Below are positions 19,350 through 26,200 of a DNA stretch of 26,802 bases, piece by piece (position 1 is the first letter of the stretch; every line of letters starts with the position of its first letter). The notes beneath the pieces were generated by a model, which was not told where the DNA came from, ran no database searches, and saw only the letters and a list, made by a program, of their open reading frames with translations. The DNA comes from CAZYVD01 sp964651045 (GTDB lineage Bacteria > Zhuqueibacterota > QNDG01 > DSAB01), in assembly GCA_964651045.1 (NCBI GenBank), contig CAZYVD010000035.1:1-26802 (forward strand), in the 5' to 3' direction. The position numbers were made by a program, and so were the translations under genes.

Positions 19350-20696
19350 ATGAAATATGTTAATACTATTTTTGAAAAGATTAAAAACTTTAAAAAACGG
19401 ACATGGCTTTTCATAGGCATTGGTATTGTTATTATCATTGTTTTAATTTCGATATTTTCACCCAATTCTGCAAACATAGCAACAGCCGAGGTGGAGAGAG
19501 GCGATTTTATTATTGATCTTGTTACCCAGGGAGAAATAGATGCTCTAAATTCGACAAATGTTTCTCTGCCCAGAACAAGGAGAAGGATGTCTACCAAGAT
19601 CACAGATATGATTCCAGAGGGAGAGATAGTGAAGAAGGGAGATTTTCTGGTACAGCTGGACAACAGCGAGGCACTGGAGAGGCTTGATGATGCAAAGAAT
19701 AAGCTTGAGGATGCGATTGCCCAGTTAGAGACTGAAAAGGCAACGATTGCTTCAAATATGGCTCAACTTGAGAGTCAATTGAGGAGTGAGGAGTATAATT
19801 ATCAACAGGCCAAGTTGAAACTCCAGATGATGAAATATGAGGCCGAAGCAAAGAGACAGGAATATGAATTAGAAATGAAAAAAGCAGAGGTTAATCTCCA
19901 GCAGGCAAGGGAGAGGATAAAATCTCAGAAGATAATTGATAATGCAAAACTCAGAAGAGCCGAATTGAATGTCAAACAGGCGAGATCAAATGTCAGGGAA
20001 GCGGAGAAGGCACTCGAGGCCCTAACTCTTAGAGCACCCATTGGTGGGCTTGTTGTATATAAAGAGATTTTTACAACCTCAGGACTCAAAAAAGTTCAGA
20101 TAGGTGACACGCCCTTTCCGGGAATGCCGATAATTGGCATTCCGGATCTTTCTGTAATGCAGGCAAAGACCACTGTTAACGAGGTGGATATCAACAAGAT
20201 AGAGAAGGGACAGAATGTGGTTGTAACAGTAGATGCCCTTGAGGGCAGGACCTATTATGGAAAGATCACACGAGTCGCCACACTTGCACGACGCGAATAC
20301 TCCACAAATAGAAAGGTATTTGATGTAGAGGTAACCATTGATTCTACAGATGGAGAGTTAAGACCTGGAATGACCTGCAGCTGTAGAATAATAACAGGAA
20401 AGATTGATGATTGTCTCTATATTCCTCTTCAATCGGTTTTTGAGAAAGAGGGTAAGACGGTTGTCTATGTGATGGGGCCGAGAGGACCAAAAAAGCGTGA
20501 GGTGAAGGTTGGTAAAAAGAGCAGTGATATGATTGTTGTGCTCGAGGGTCTTAAAGAGGGTGAGGAGGTTTGTCTGAGAGATCCTACAATACCTTTAGAG
20601 GAGATCGGAGGAGAGAGCACACAGCAGAAGACAGAATCTAAATCAAAAAAGAAGAGCAGCGGTACGACGAACAGCGTGATCCGCATTATTAGATAA
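19350..20696 (+). CDS. HlyD/MacA-like periplasmic adaptor, copy 2
   Basis: This 448-residue protein is clearly paralogous to the preceding adaptor along its whole length: 'IPEGEIVKKGDFLVQLDN', the coiled-coil hairpin with 'YNYQQAKLKLQMMKYEAEAK', 'LTLRAPIGGLVVYKE', and 'LRPGMTCSCRIITGKIDDCLYIP'. One membrane anchor lies at about 17-35. I start at ATG 19350, where GGAGAG lies 6-11 nt upstream; an upstream TTG at 19314 is not needed. Two adjacent non-identical adaptors suggest a hetero-oligomeric adaptor ring or two alternative adaptors for one pump. The basic, serine-rich C-terminus is shorter than that of copy 1. The permease gene follows 17 nt after the stop, so translation of the two is likely linked within one operon. 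Confidence 0.88.
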   Translation: MKYVNTIFEKIKNFKKRTWLFIGIGIVIIIVLISIFSPNSANIATAEVERGDFIIDLVTQGEIDALNSTNVSLPRTRRRMSTKITDMIPEGEIVKKGDFLVQLDNSEALERLDDAKNKLEDAIAQLETEKATIASNMAQLESQLRSEEYNYQQAKLKLQMMKYEAEAKRQEYELEMKKAEVNLQQARERIKSQKIIDNAKLRRAELNVKQARSNVREAEKALEALTLRAPIGGLVVYKEIFTTSGLKKVQIGDTPFPGMPIIGIPDLSVMQAKTTVNEVDINKIEKGQNVVVTVDALEGRTYYGKITRVATLARREYSTNRKVFDVEVTIDSTDGELRPGMTCSCRIITGKIDDCLYIPLQSVFEKEGKTVVYVMGPRGPKKREVKVGKKSSDMIVVLEGLKEGEEVCLRDPTIPLEEIGGESTQQKTESKSKKKSSGTTNSVIRIIR

Positions 20697-20713
20697 ATAA
20701 ACAGGAGCAGGAG

Positions 20714-21949
20714 ATGAATTTCCAGGAAAGTTTTTCTGTCAGTCTGTCGGGACTGGCAGCACATAAATTAAGATCTTTTCTTACGATGCTTGGGATAATA
20801 TTTGGTGTGGCAGCCGTGATAGCCATGCTATCTATAGGTGCTGGTGCGGAGAGAGAGGTGCTTCAGCAAATAAAACTTTTAGGACTTAACAATGTAATAC
20901 TTCGTTCTGATCCTGTTGAGACTCAGGAGGATGAGAGAGGCACAGTAATAGTAGCAAAGGGTTTAAATCTGGAGGATGCACGTTCACTTAACATTCTTAA
21001 TCCGCTTGTTGAGGCATCTGTTCCACAAAAGGAACTCGAGGAGAAGACCGTCTTACGCAAGAGTGATGAGTCCTTAGCAACATTAATAGGAACTCTTCCA
21101 GAACTTGTAGATGTTTTAAATTTCAATATTGAAAGGGGGAATTTTTTCAACTACTCAGATGTTCACGAGGCCCGCCGTGTCTGTGTGCTTGGCCACACTG
21201 TAAAAAGAAGGTTATTTCATTATGAGGATGCAGTGGGCAAAAAGGTAAAGATAGATAATCTCTGGTTTACTGTCACAGGTGTTATGGGACCAATGCCACA
21301 GACAACTGGAAAGGGTGGAGTGGGTGATCGTGATTTGAATCTTGATGTATATATACCTCTTTCTACCATGACTTATAGATTTGATATTGACAAATCTGAA
21401 CCAGAAGTCGATCAAATAATTTTAAAAATAAATGATGAAAAGAGGATTAAAGAGGCTGCCAATCTTGCCAGTGCCCTGCTAGACCTGAGACACAATAACA
21501 TCGACGATTACAACATAATTGTCCCGGAAGAGCTCCTCAGACAGAGTCAGAAGACCCAGAGAATATTTAATATAGTAATGGGTGCAATTGCCGGCATATC
21601 TCTACTTGTTGGCGGAATTGGCATAATGAACATCATGCTTGCAACTATCTTGGAGAGGACAAGAGAGATAGGCATTCGAAGAGCAATGGGAGCAACCAGA
21701 AAAGATATACTCGGTCAGTTTCTTATCGAATCTGTGCTTCTAAGTTTCTCTGGGGGTATAATAGGGATTCTAATAGGGTTTTTAATGACAAAGGCAATAT
21801 CTTCATACGCAAACTGGAAGACGATAATCGATATTGGTTCAATATTCATGGCATTCTGCGTTTCAGCAGGTGTGGGAATCATCTTTGGAATATATCCTGC
21901 CCGAAAAGCCGCACTACTCGATCCTATAGAATCATTGAGATATGAATAG
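20714..21949 (+). CDS. MacB/FtsX-family ABC transporter permease
   Basis: This 411-residue protein has the four-helix MacB/LolC/FtsX layout. TM1 is near residues 18-42 ('LAAHKLRSFLTMLGIIFGVAAVIAML', shown in shorter pieces as 'AHKLRSFLTMLGIIFG' and 'VAAVIAML'). A large periplasmic domain spans about 45-280. Three helices follow at about 283-309, 335-360 and 370-395, with the typical 'ILERTREIGIRRAMGATR' coupling segment and 'GIYPARKAALLDPIESLRYE' end. The MacB N-terminal ATPase is absent and no ATPase gene lies in this cluster, so a LolD/MacB-type ATPase must be supplied from elsewhere. AGGAG lies 6 nt upstream of the ATG. In MacAB-TolC type machines this permease transmits ATPase motion to the periplasm to expel peptides, siderophores or lipoproteins. 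The substrate here is unknown. Confidence 0.9.
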   Translation: MNFQESFSVSLSGLAAHKLRSFLTMLGIIFGVAAVIAMLSIGAGAEREVLQQIKLLGLNNVILRSDPVETQEDERGTVIVAKGLNLEDARSLNILNPLVEASVPQKELEEKTVLRKSDESLATLIGTLPELVDVLNFNIERGNFFNYSDVHEARRVCVLGHTVKRRLFHYEDAVGKKVKIDNLWFTVTGVMGPMPQTTGKGGVGDRDLNLDVYIPLSTMTYRFDIDKSEPEVDQIILKINDEKRIKEAANLASALLDLRHNNIDDYNIIVPEELLRQSQKTQRIFNIVMGAIAGISLLVGGIGIMNIMLATILERTREIGIRRAMGATRKDILGQFLIESVLLSFSGGIIGILIGFLMTKAISSYANWKTIIDIGSIFMAFCVSAGVGIIFGIYPARKAALLDPIESLRYE

Positions 21950-21994
21950 AAAGTATTGACGATAGAGTAAATAGTTCAAAAGGAGGATTTTGCT

Positions 21995-23563
21995 ATGAAG
22001 GAGAGTAACATCGGTTTATATATTTTCAAGAGAGTCGTCAATTTTAGTATTATGGTTTTATTATTATGGTTTCCAATTCATGCAAAAGAGCAGCTAGTGC
22101 TTACTTTAGATAAAAGCATCGATATTGCTCTTGATAAGAGTTTCAGCATCAAAAATCTCCAGCAGTATGTAATATCCGCAGAGCGTAATTTATGGGCAGC
22201 AAGAGCGGGTTACAACACGAGGATAACAAGTAATTTTTCTATGCCGCAGTATGATGAGGGATTCAAATTAATTGAGCAGGTCGAAGGGAATCCTGTGGCA
22301 AAACAGTTTCAATCTCTTCAAGTACTCGGAAGGCTTGATATTATTCAGCCAATTCCGTGGATGCCATTTGGAGGTGGTGATCTCATCTTTCGTTCTGAGG
22401 CATTTCAGCTCAATGACATAAGTCCATCTCAATATCTACAAAATACGAAAATAAAAACTAATCAATTTTATACTTCCCTGAGTTTAATTATAAATAAACC
22501 TCTTTTTACAATAAATGATGTTGCACTGGAATTGAAACAGGCAAAGCTGAACTATACACGCCAGAGGAAATTTTTTAAGCGTTCAGAACTCGATCTTGTA
22601 TACGAAGTAACAAATTCGTTTTTTCGTCTCTATCAGCTCTCTGAACTTGTGAAAATAAATAAGGAAAAGGTCGAGCGTCAGAAGGAGATTTACCAGACTA
22701 CTAAAAATAAATTTGATGCCGGTCTGATTGCAGAGGTAGATGCAATGCAGGCAGAGGTTGATCTGATCCAGTATCAAAATGAGCTTAAATCTTCAGAGGG
22801 AGATCTTAAGAGGCAGGAAATGGCATTCAAACAGCTTATAGGCATTCCTTTAGATGTTGAAGTAAGGGTCGTTGCGGATCTGGAGGTGAAAAAGGTGGAT
22901 ATAAATATTGATGAGGCGATGAGAATGGCATTAAAGAATAGAAGTGAAATAGTGGAAAAACAGATTGATATTGAGAATCAGAAGATCAATATTAAGCAGA
23001 TAGACGCCAGGGTATCAATAAAGGGAAGTCTTACTGGTTATTATCGGTTTGCTGGCTATTCTGACAGAGATCTTCCCTGGGGTACACCTACCAGTGATCT
23101 GATCGAATCGAGTTGGGAGGTTCTTAAAAAGACACCCAACCGGGGAGTTACATTTAATCTTGAAGTTCCAATATGGGATTGGGGCAGGAACAGGGCTCAG
23201 GTGGAGGCTGCAAGGGCTGCTTTAAAACGTTACCAGCTCGAACTCGACAATCTCTACATAACGATTAAGCGTGAAGTTGAAAATGCAATCAGAAAAGTAG
23301 ATGAGGCATACGATAGAGTAAAAATGCTTGAGAAGAGCAGGCAGGTCAGCGAGAAGGCTTTTGAGATTAGTTATCAGCGGTTTGCAAATGGGGAAATAAC
23401 ATCAACAGAACTTGCAAGAGCAACAGATCAGTTAAATACCGCAAAAATGAACTATCTGGCTGCATATAATGAATACAGACTAGCACTCGCAGACCTCAGG
23501 AGGAAGACCCTTTACGATTTTGAGAAAAATAAGTCTCTTGTTGAAGATAATGAGGAATATTAA
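21995..23563 (+). CDS. TolC-like outer-membrane efflux protein
   Basis: This 522-residue protein has an N-terminal signal segment (about residues 13-29, '...LLLWFPIHAKEQ'). Two OEP-type repeats rich in long helices follow, for example 'ALDKSFSIKNLQQYVISAER', 'TKNKFDAGLIAEVDAMQAEV' and 'SYQRFANGEITSTELARATD'. It would form the trimeric outer-membrane channel that docks on the two adaptors encoded upstream. An excellent AAAGGAGG sits 8 nt before the ATG and 45 nt after the permease stop. The gene is the last of the cluster and is followed by an intrinsic terminator 23 nt downstream. The C-terminus has a short acidic extension ('LVEDNEEY'). The family call is secure; the transported substrate cannot be told. 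Confidence 0.9.
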   Translation: MKESNIGLYIFKRVVNFSIMVLLLWFPIHAKEQLVLTLDKSIDIALDKSFSIKNLQQYVISAERNLWAARAGYNTRITSNFSMPQYDEGFKLIEQVEGNPVAKQFQSLQVLGRLDIIQPIPWMPFGGGDLIFRSEAFQLNDISPSQYLQNTKIKTNQFYTSLSLIINKPLFTINDVALELKQAKLNYTRQRKFFKRSELDLVYEVTNSFFRLYQLSELVKINKEKVERQKEIYQTTKNKFDAGLIAEVDAMQAEVDLIQYQNELKSSEGDLKRQEMAFKQLIGIPLDVEVRVVADLEVKKVDINIDEAMRMALKNRSEIVEKQIDIENQKINIKQIDARVSIKGSLTGYYRFAGYSDRDLPWGTPTSDLIESSWEVLKKTPNRGVTFNLEVPIWDWGRNRAQVEAARAALKRYQLELDNLYITIKREVENAIRKVDEAYDRVKMLEKSRQVSEKAFEISYQRFANGEITSTELARATDQLNTAKMNYLAAYNEYRLALADLRRKTLYDFEKNKSLVEDNEEY

Positions 23564-23586
23564 ATATAGATAGTGTTTTTATTTAT

Positions 23587-23625
23587 AATAGCCAGCTTTA
23601 GTTAAACAGGCTGGCTATTTTTATA
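23587..23625 (+). terminator. intrinsic terminator of the adaptor-permease-TolC cluster
   Basis: The perfect 10-bp arms AATAGCCAGC (23587-23596) and GCTGGCTATT (23610-23619) enclose a 13-nt loop and run into a T-rich tract (TATTTTTATA). It starts 23 nt after the TolC-like stop codon, where a plus-strand rho-independent terminator is expected. Confidence 0.85.
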
Positions 23626-23713
23626 TACCTAAATCTATCGATCCAAATTATGTGATTTTAAATAATAACACGATGCTTAGGAAGAATTTTACAAAAGATT
23701 TTAGACTTGACTT

Positions 23714-23848
23714 ATGAGTGTTGGTACTTATACTGTTACCTGGGATGGAAAAGATAGTTTTGGCAGGTCTGTGCCAAGCGGTGTTTATTTGTTCAAAATA
23801 CAGGCTGGATCGTATCAACTTACAATACGTATGGTGTTGTTGAAGTAA
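23714..23848 (+). pseudogene. orphan C-terminal half of a type IX sorting domain
   Basis: This 44-codon reading frame encodes 'GTYTVTWDGKDSFGRSVPSG' followed by 'VYLFKIQAG' and ends 'IRMVLLK', then TAA. It is the last half of the same sorting domain that ends the two giant proteins of this window. There is no Shine-Dalgarno sequence before the ATG, an in-frame TGA lies just upstream (23708-23710), and the 'QNYPNPFN' half is missing. It is therefore best read as the 3' remnant of a deleted surface-protein gene, not a functional small gene. A strong terminator 25 nt downstream probably belonged to the lost gene. Confidence 0.75.
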
Positions 23849-23872
23849 AAGTTATACTGACAGACCAGTTAT

Positions 23873-23913
23873 AAAAAGGTGGTCTCCACCTCTGAGATGG
23901 AGACCACCTTTTT
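23873..23913. terminator. strong bidirectional terminator
   Basis: The perfect 16-bp arms AAAAAGGTGGTCTCCA (23873-23888) and TGGAGACCACCTTTTT (23898-23913) flank a 9-nt loop. The A5/T5 ends provide a U-tract in both directions. It follows the orphan sorting-domain fragment on the plus strand and also shields against read-through from the minus-strand toxin-antitoxin module. Confidence 0.9.
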
Positions 23914-23929
23914 ACCTTCTCAGTAGTAG

Positions 23930-24178
23930 GAAACACCCCATGTTGTCCCCCGCAAGGTGAACGAAAAATATCCTGCATTGAGGCCTATCAGCCTCCATTG
24001 GAGAGGGTATAGGTGGTTGTTTGAAAAGGAGTTAGGATAGTGGAGAGCAATTGCTCTTGCCTACCCAATTACTAATAGATGTGTGTCACACATGATGAGA
24101 ATTATCAGTGAATCAACAAACTCTAAGCGCAGAGGCGGAGTCTCAGTTGCAGAATTAATAAGAAACATTCTAAGTTAA
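23930..24178 (+). pseudogene. possible gene remnant with one in-frame amber stop
   Basis: One frame stays open over 83 codons apart from a single TAG (24038-24040) and ends at TAA 24176-24178. It reads like real protein, including 'EKYPALRPISLHWRGYRWLF' before the TAG and 'SKRRGGVSVAELIRNILS' at the end. The end of this frame is also kept, without internal stops and again with a stop codon (TGA), in the second copy of the repeat at 24711-24780. I do not recognise the family. A decayed transposase or a flanking gene that once converged on the toxin-antitoxin module is possible. The stretch also holds the palindromes AGAGCAATTGCTCT (24044-24057) and ATGTGTGTCACACAT (24079-24093). Confidence 0.35.
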
Positions 24179-24260
24179 GATAAAATATGTTTTAAACGTT
24201 CCGCTATCCAGATTTTGATTATTGATTGTCTGGTGACGCCCAATCTTTTTGCTTCTTTAT
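24109..24260. repeat. 152-bp direct repeat, copy A (3' part of brnA)
   Basis: Positions 24109-24260 and 24711-24862 align without gaps with 7 mismatches (about 95% identity) at an offset of exactly 602 bp. Copy A holds the last 28 or so codons of the antitoxin gene plus 66 bp beyond its stop. Confidence 0.95.
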
Positions 24261-24417
24261 CTAAGGATTTTACCATCCATATCGGGAAATCTACGTTTAC
24301 ACGTTTTTGTTCTTGTCCTGGTCTTTTCGCTTTTTCAATATCAAGATATTCTAAAATATTTTCGCCGTTGTCAAATTTCTTATCAAATTCTTCAGCCTTC
24401 ATAGATTTCTTTTTCAT
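24175..24417 (-). CDS. brnA: BrnA-type ribbon-helix-helix antitoxin
   Basis: This 80-residue protein starts with a charged flexible region ('MKKKSMKAEEFDKKFDNGEN') typical of the toxin-wrapping part. It ends in a ribbon-helix-helix DNA-binding fold, with the strand 'KRVNVDFPIWMVKSLDKEAK' followed by 'LGVTRQSIIKIWIAERLK'. The BrnA/CopG-like antitoxin neutralises the toxin encoded just upstream and usually represses its own operon. Its start lies inside the toxin gene (26-bp overlap), as is usual for brnTA, which supports translational coupling. Its stop codon overlaps the stop of the plus-strand remnant by two bases. A truncated second copy of its 3' end lies 602 bp upstream. Confidence 0.9.
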   Translation of the reverse strand: MKKKSMKAEEFDKKFDNGENILEYLDIEKAKRPGQEQKRVNVDFPIWMVKSLDKEAKRLGVTRQSIIKIWIAERLKHILS

Positions 24418-24652
24418 TTTTTCTTGCCTTTCTTACTGATATTATTCGTATCCTATTTTTCCGATAGGTAAATACTGCTGACCAGTATTTATCTTTTACT
24501 TTGCCAATTAATATGCACCTTGGTTCATCTAAATATTTTGTTGGAATTTCAACTCTGTCTGGATCTTCCCACAAATCCTGTGCTTCAAGAAAATCTATCC
24601 CATGCTTTTCTCTATTAGATTTACTTTTATTTGTGTCGAACTCAAATTCCAT
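24392..24652 (-). CDS. brnT: BrnT-type ribonuclease toxin
   Basis: This 86-residue protein matches the BrnT (DUF497) family end to end: 'FEFDTNKSKSNREKHGIDF', then 'EAQDLWEDPDRVEIPTKY', then 'RCILIGKVKDKYWSAVFTYR' and 'RIRIISVRKARKNEKEIYE'. BrnT toxins are RelE-fold ribonucleases that stop translation when freed from BrnA. The C-terminal 'R.IS.RKA...E' block, which carries part of the active site in the family, is intact, so the toxin is probably functional. It is the first gene of the pair, and its ATG stands 2 nt downstream of a palindrome that overlaps the predicted -10 box. No Shine-Dalgarno sequence is visible, consistent with a very short leader. Confidence 0.92.
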   Translation of the reverse strand: MEFEFDTNKSKSNREKHGIDFLEAQDLWEDPDRVEIPTKYLDEPRCILIGKVKDKYWSAVFTYRKNRIRIISVRKARKNEKEIYEG

Positions 24653-24653
24653 A

Positions 24654-24691
24654 ATGATATAAAATATATATCATATTTATTTCAAAAGCAA
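24654..24691 (-). promoter_or_regulatory. brnTA promoter with overlapping operator palindrome
   Basis: On the minus strand TTGCTT (complement of 24686-24691) and TATATT (complement of 24663-24668) are 17 nt apart. The arms ATGATATA (24654-24661) and TATATCAT (24667-24674) form a perfect inverted repeat with a 5-nt centre that covers the -10 box and ends 2 nt before the brnT start codon. A ribbon-helix-helix antitoxin binding here would block RNA polymerase. This is the standard autoregulation of such modules, inferred here from position. Confidence 0.6.
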
Positions 24692-24710
24692 ATAGTTTTT
24701 ATATATTTTA

Positions 24711-24862
24711 TGGATCAATAAACTCTAGGCGCAGAGGCAGAGTCTCAGTTGCAGAATTAATAAGAAACATTCTAAGTTGAGATAAAATTTGTTTTAAACG
24801 TTCCGCTATCCAGATTTTGATTATTGATTGTCTGGTGACGCCCAATTTTTTTGCTTCTTTAT
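24711..24862 (-). pseudogene. truncated second copy of brnA 3' end (direct repeat copy B)
   Basis: This is the partner of 24109-24260. On the minus strand it encodes 'KEAKKLGVTRQSIIKIWIAE' and 'RLKQILS', which corresponds to the last 27 residues of the antitoxin. The antitoxin stop is replaced by CAA, so the frame runs on ('QLRMFLINSATET...'). Homology stops at 24862, where unrelated sequence begins. The offset (602 bp) equals the length of one complete brnTA unit with its promoter, so this is the remainder of a tandem duplicate whose toxin and antitoxin N-terminus were lost. It lies on the same strand just upstream of the intact module. Confidence 0.85.
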
Positions 24863-25157
24863 GAAGCTCTATGGAATAGATAACAATAATGCTCTTAGAA
24901 CCTATCAACTTTTAACAGGCAGATTTTATATTGATTTTTAGATACTTAAATCTGTTTTATAAAAATTTATCTATCAAACATTGATAGGTAAACAATTATA
25001 GAATTTTTAGTAATTTAGGATAAAATGATTCTCTCAGACCTGTCAATTGTTGATAGTTTTTAGTGTGAATAAAGTATACTGGTAGGCATATTGCGGGAAG
25101 TTTTAAATTATTTTATCATCTTGATTTTCATGTAGATATGAGTGTGGTAGATAAGGA
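24863..25157. other. AT-rich non-coding stretch with a junction remnant
   Basis: Directly at the end of the duplicated segment a plus-strand frame reads 'KLYGIDNNNALRTYQLLTGR' followed by 'FYIDF' and TAG (about 24861-24938). It looks like the last two dozen residues of a truncated gene of unknown family. The remainder is AT-rich, with a small inverted repeat CTATCAAACATTGATAG (24971-24987) and no recognisable gene. A promoter-like pair, TTGATA (25050-25055) and TATACT (25075-25080), spaced 19 nt, lies 80-110 bp before the next gene. Confidence 0.4.
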
Positions 25158-25703
25158 GTGAATGGTTCTGGTATGGTTTTTGTTTTCAAATTCAAAAAAA
25201 TGAATCCAAATAAAGTAAAAAATATTGTAAATGGGAAAAAACTTTTCAAAGTGAACATAGAAAAAGATCAAATGCTTAAAAATATTTTAAAGATTATTCT
25301 TGCTTTGCTACTAATCATATCAGGAGCTTCAAAGATATTTGATCCAGAAAGAGTAATAGAACTATTGACTGTGATTCCTCTATTCCCTCGTTTTCTGATA
25401 ATACCAACAGTTTTGTTGCTGCCAGGAGTAGAGCTCTCTATAGGATCTTTATTGTTGCTAAATATTTATCAGAAACTAACAGCCATTGTTGCTTTTCTCC
25501 TGTTTTTGAGCTTTTTGAGTATCAGTGTTTATGGAACTGTTATTGGTATTAATTCAGAATGTGGTTGTTTTGGTTCATTAATTGAAAGTAGGATTGGTTG
25601 GAAGATGATTGTTCGAAACTCCATTTTTCTTTTTATTGCAGGATATATTTGCTGGGATGAAAATAAAAATTTGTTTTTAAAAAAATTAGTGAAAAAATAT
25701 TAA
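25158..25703 (+). CDS. MauE/DoxX-like redox-associated membrane protein
   Basis: This protein of up to 181 residues has four hydrophobic helices in the second part. The first is 'ILKIILALLLIISGASKIFD', followed by 'FLIIPTVLLLPGVELSIGSL', then 'AIVAFLLFLSFLSISVYGTV', and finally 'NSIFLFIAGYICW'. The extracytoplasmic 'ECGCFGS' motif (Cys135, Cys137) is typical of the MauE branch. MauE takes part in forming the disulfides of the methylamine dehydrogenase small subunit together with the thioredoxin-like MauD. The start is uncertain: GTG 25158 overlaps the AAGGAG at 25153-25158, so ATG 25173 (14 nt after it) is more plausible. ATG 25272 would remove a basic N-terminal extension. It is followed by a small cysteine peptide gene and a thioredoxin-fold gene, which makes a disulfide-handling role likely. 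Confidence 0.8.
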   Translation: MNGSGMVFVFKFKKMNPNKVKNIVNGKKLFKVNIEKDQMLKNILKIILALLLIISGASKIFDPERVIELLTVIPLFPRFLIIPTVLLLPGVELSIGSLLLLNIYQKLTAIVAFLLFLSFLSISVYGTVIGINSECGCFGSLIESRIGWKMIVRNSIFLFIAGYICWDENKNLFLKKLVKKY

Positions 25704-25759
25704 AAGAAGTCCGGATTTCTTGATAAAAAATAATCATTAACCAAAGAAGGGAGGAAAAA

Positions 25760-26002
25760 ATGGTTAAGAACTCAAAACGAGGCATAATAGGGTTGCTCCT
25801 TTTATTTGCTTTGTTGTTCAACATTTATATTGTATTGGGAACTAAAGCGGCGTATGCGGAAAAAGACAGTCCAAAGCAAAGGGTGTGTGCATTTATTGGT
25901 TGCCCGAATGGAAAGAAACTTTGTGCTACAACCAGTGGTGATCTTGAAATTCCTCGTTTGGGCAAAATTAGTGTCACATACTATTGTTATGAACCGGAAT
26001 AA
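25760..26002 (+). CDS. secreted four-cysteine peptide precursor
   Basis: This 80-residue precursor has a basic N-terminus (MVKNSKR), a hydrophobic core (residues about 9-26) and an ideal AxA signal-peptidase site 'KAAYA|EKD' after residue 33. The mature part would be 47 residues with four cysteines (43, 48, 55, 76), a spacing of C-x4-C-x6-C-x20-C. No known peptide family is recognised. The layout, a short exported cysteine peptide beside redox genes, recalls Bacteroidetes leader-like small peptides, but the NVEALA motif is absent. GGGAGG lies 6 nt before the ATG, the strongest ribosome-binding site in this part of the window. A stem-loop starts 36 nt after the stop. Two disulfides formed by the flanking MauE-like and thioredoxin-like proteins are an attractive but untested inference. 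Confidence 0.75.
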   Translation: MVKNSKRGIIGLLLLFALLFNIYIVLGTKAAYAEKDSPKQRVCAFIGCPNGKKLCATTSGDLEIPRLGKISVTYYCYEPE

Positions 26003-26038
26003 AAAATTTATTTTGATAACATGTAATGAGCAAAAGAA

Positions 26039-26073
26039 GGAAGCAATATGGGAGGTTAACCCATATTGCTTCC
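26039..26073 (+). terminator. 14-bp perfect stem-loop after the peptide gene, no U-tract
   Basis: The arms GGAAGCAATATGGG (26039-26052) and CCCATATTGCTTCC (26060-26073) pair perfectly around the 7-nt loop AGGTTAA. No T-run follows directly on the plus strand (T-rich sequence begins about 8-10 nt later). It could be a leaky terminator or an RNA-stabilising hairpin that separates high peptide expression from lower expression of the downstream genes. The 127 bp from here to the next start hold no other clear signal. Confidence 0.65.
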
Positions 26074-26200
26074 ACCGTATATTTTATGGGTTTTTATAAA
26101 AATTTTCACTAATTTATGATCTCTAGCTGATTTTTGTCGAATCTGATAGTGAAAGTTTAATATCAGAAGAGATAAAAGATTATCAGAAAGAGGTTTAATT

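Noticed and set aside
24044..24093. Palindromes AGAGCAATTGCTCT and ATGTGTGTCACACAT as ends of an insertion sequence
   Set aside because: They are not paired with each other, no target duplication is visible and no intact transposase is present.
23930..24110. tRNA or other structured RNA in the gene-poor stretch
   Set aside because: No cloverleaf, no T-loop consensus and no CCA end could be found on either strand.
25806..26099. 97-codon ORF overlapping the cysteine peptide gene in another frame
   Set aside because: It lacks a ribosome-binding site, runs through the hairpin, and the frame at 25760 has a strong site plus a clean signal peptide.
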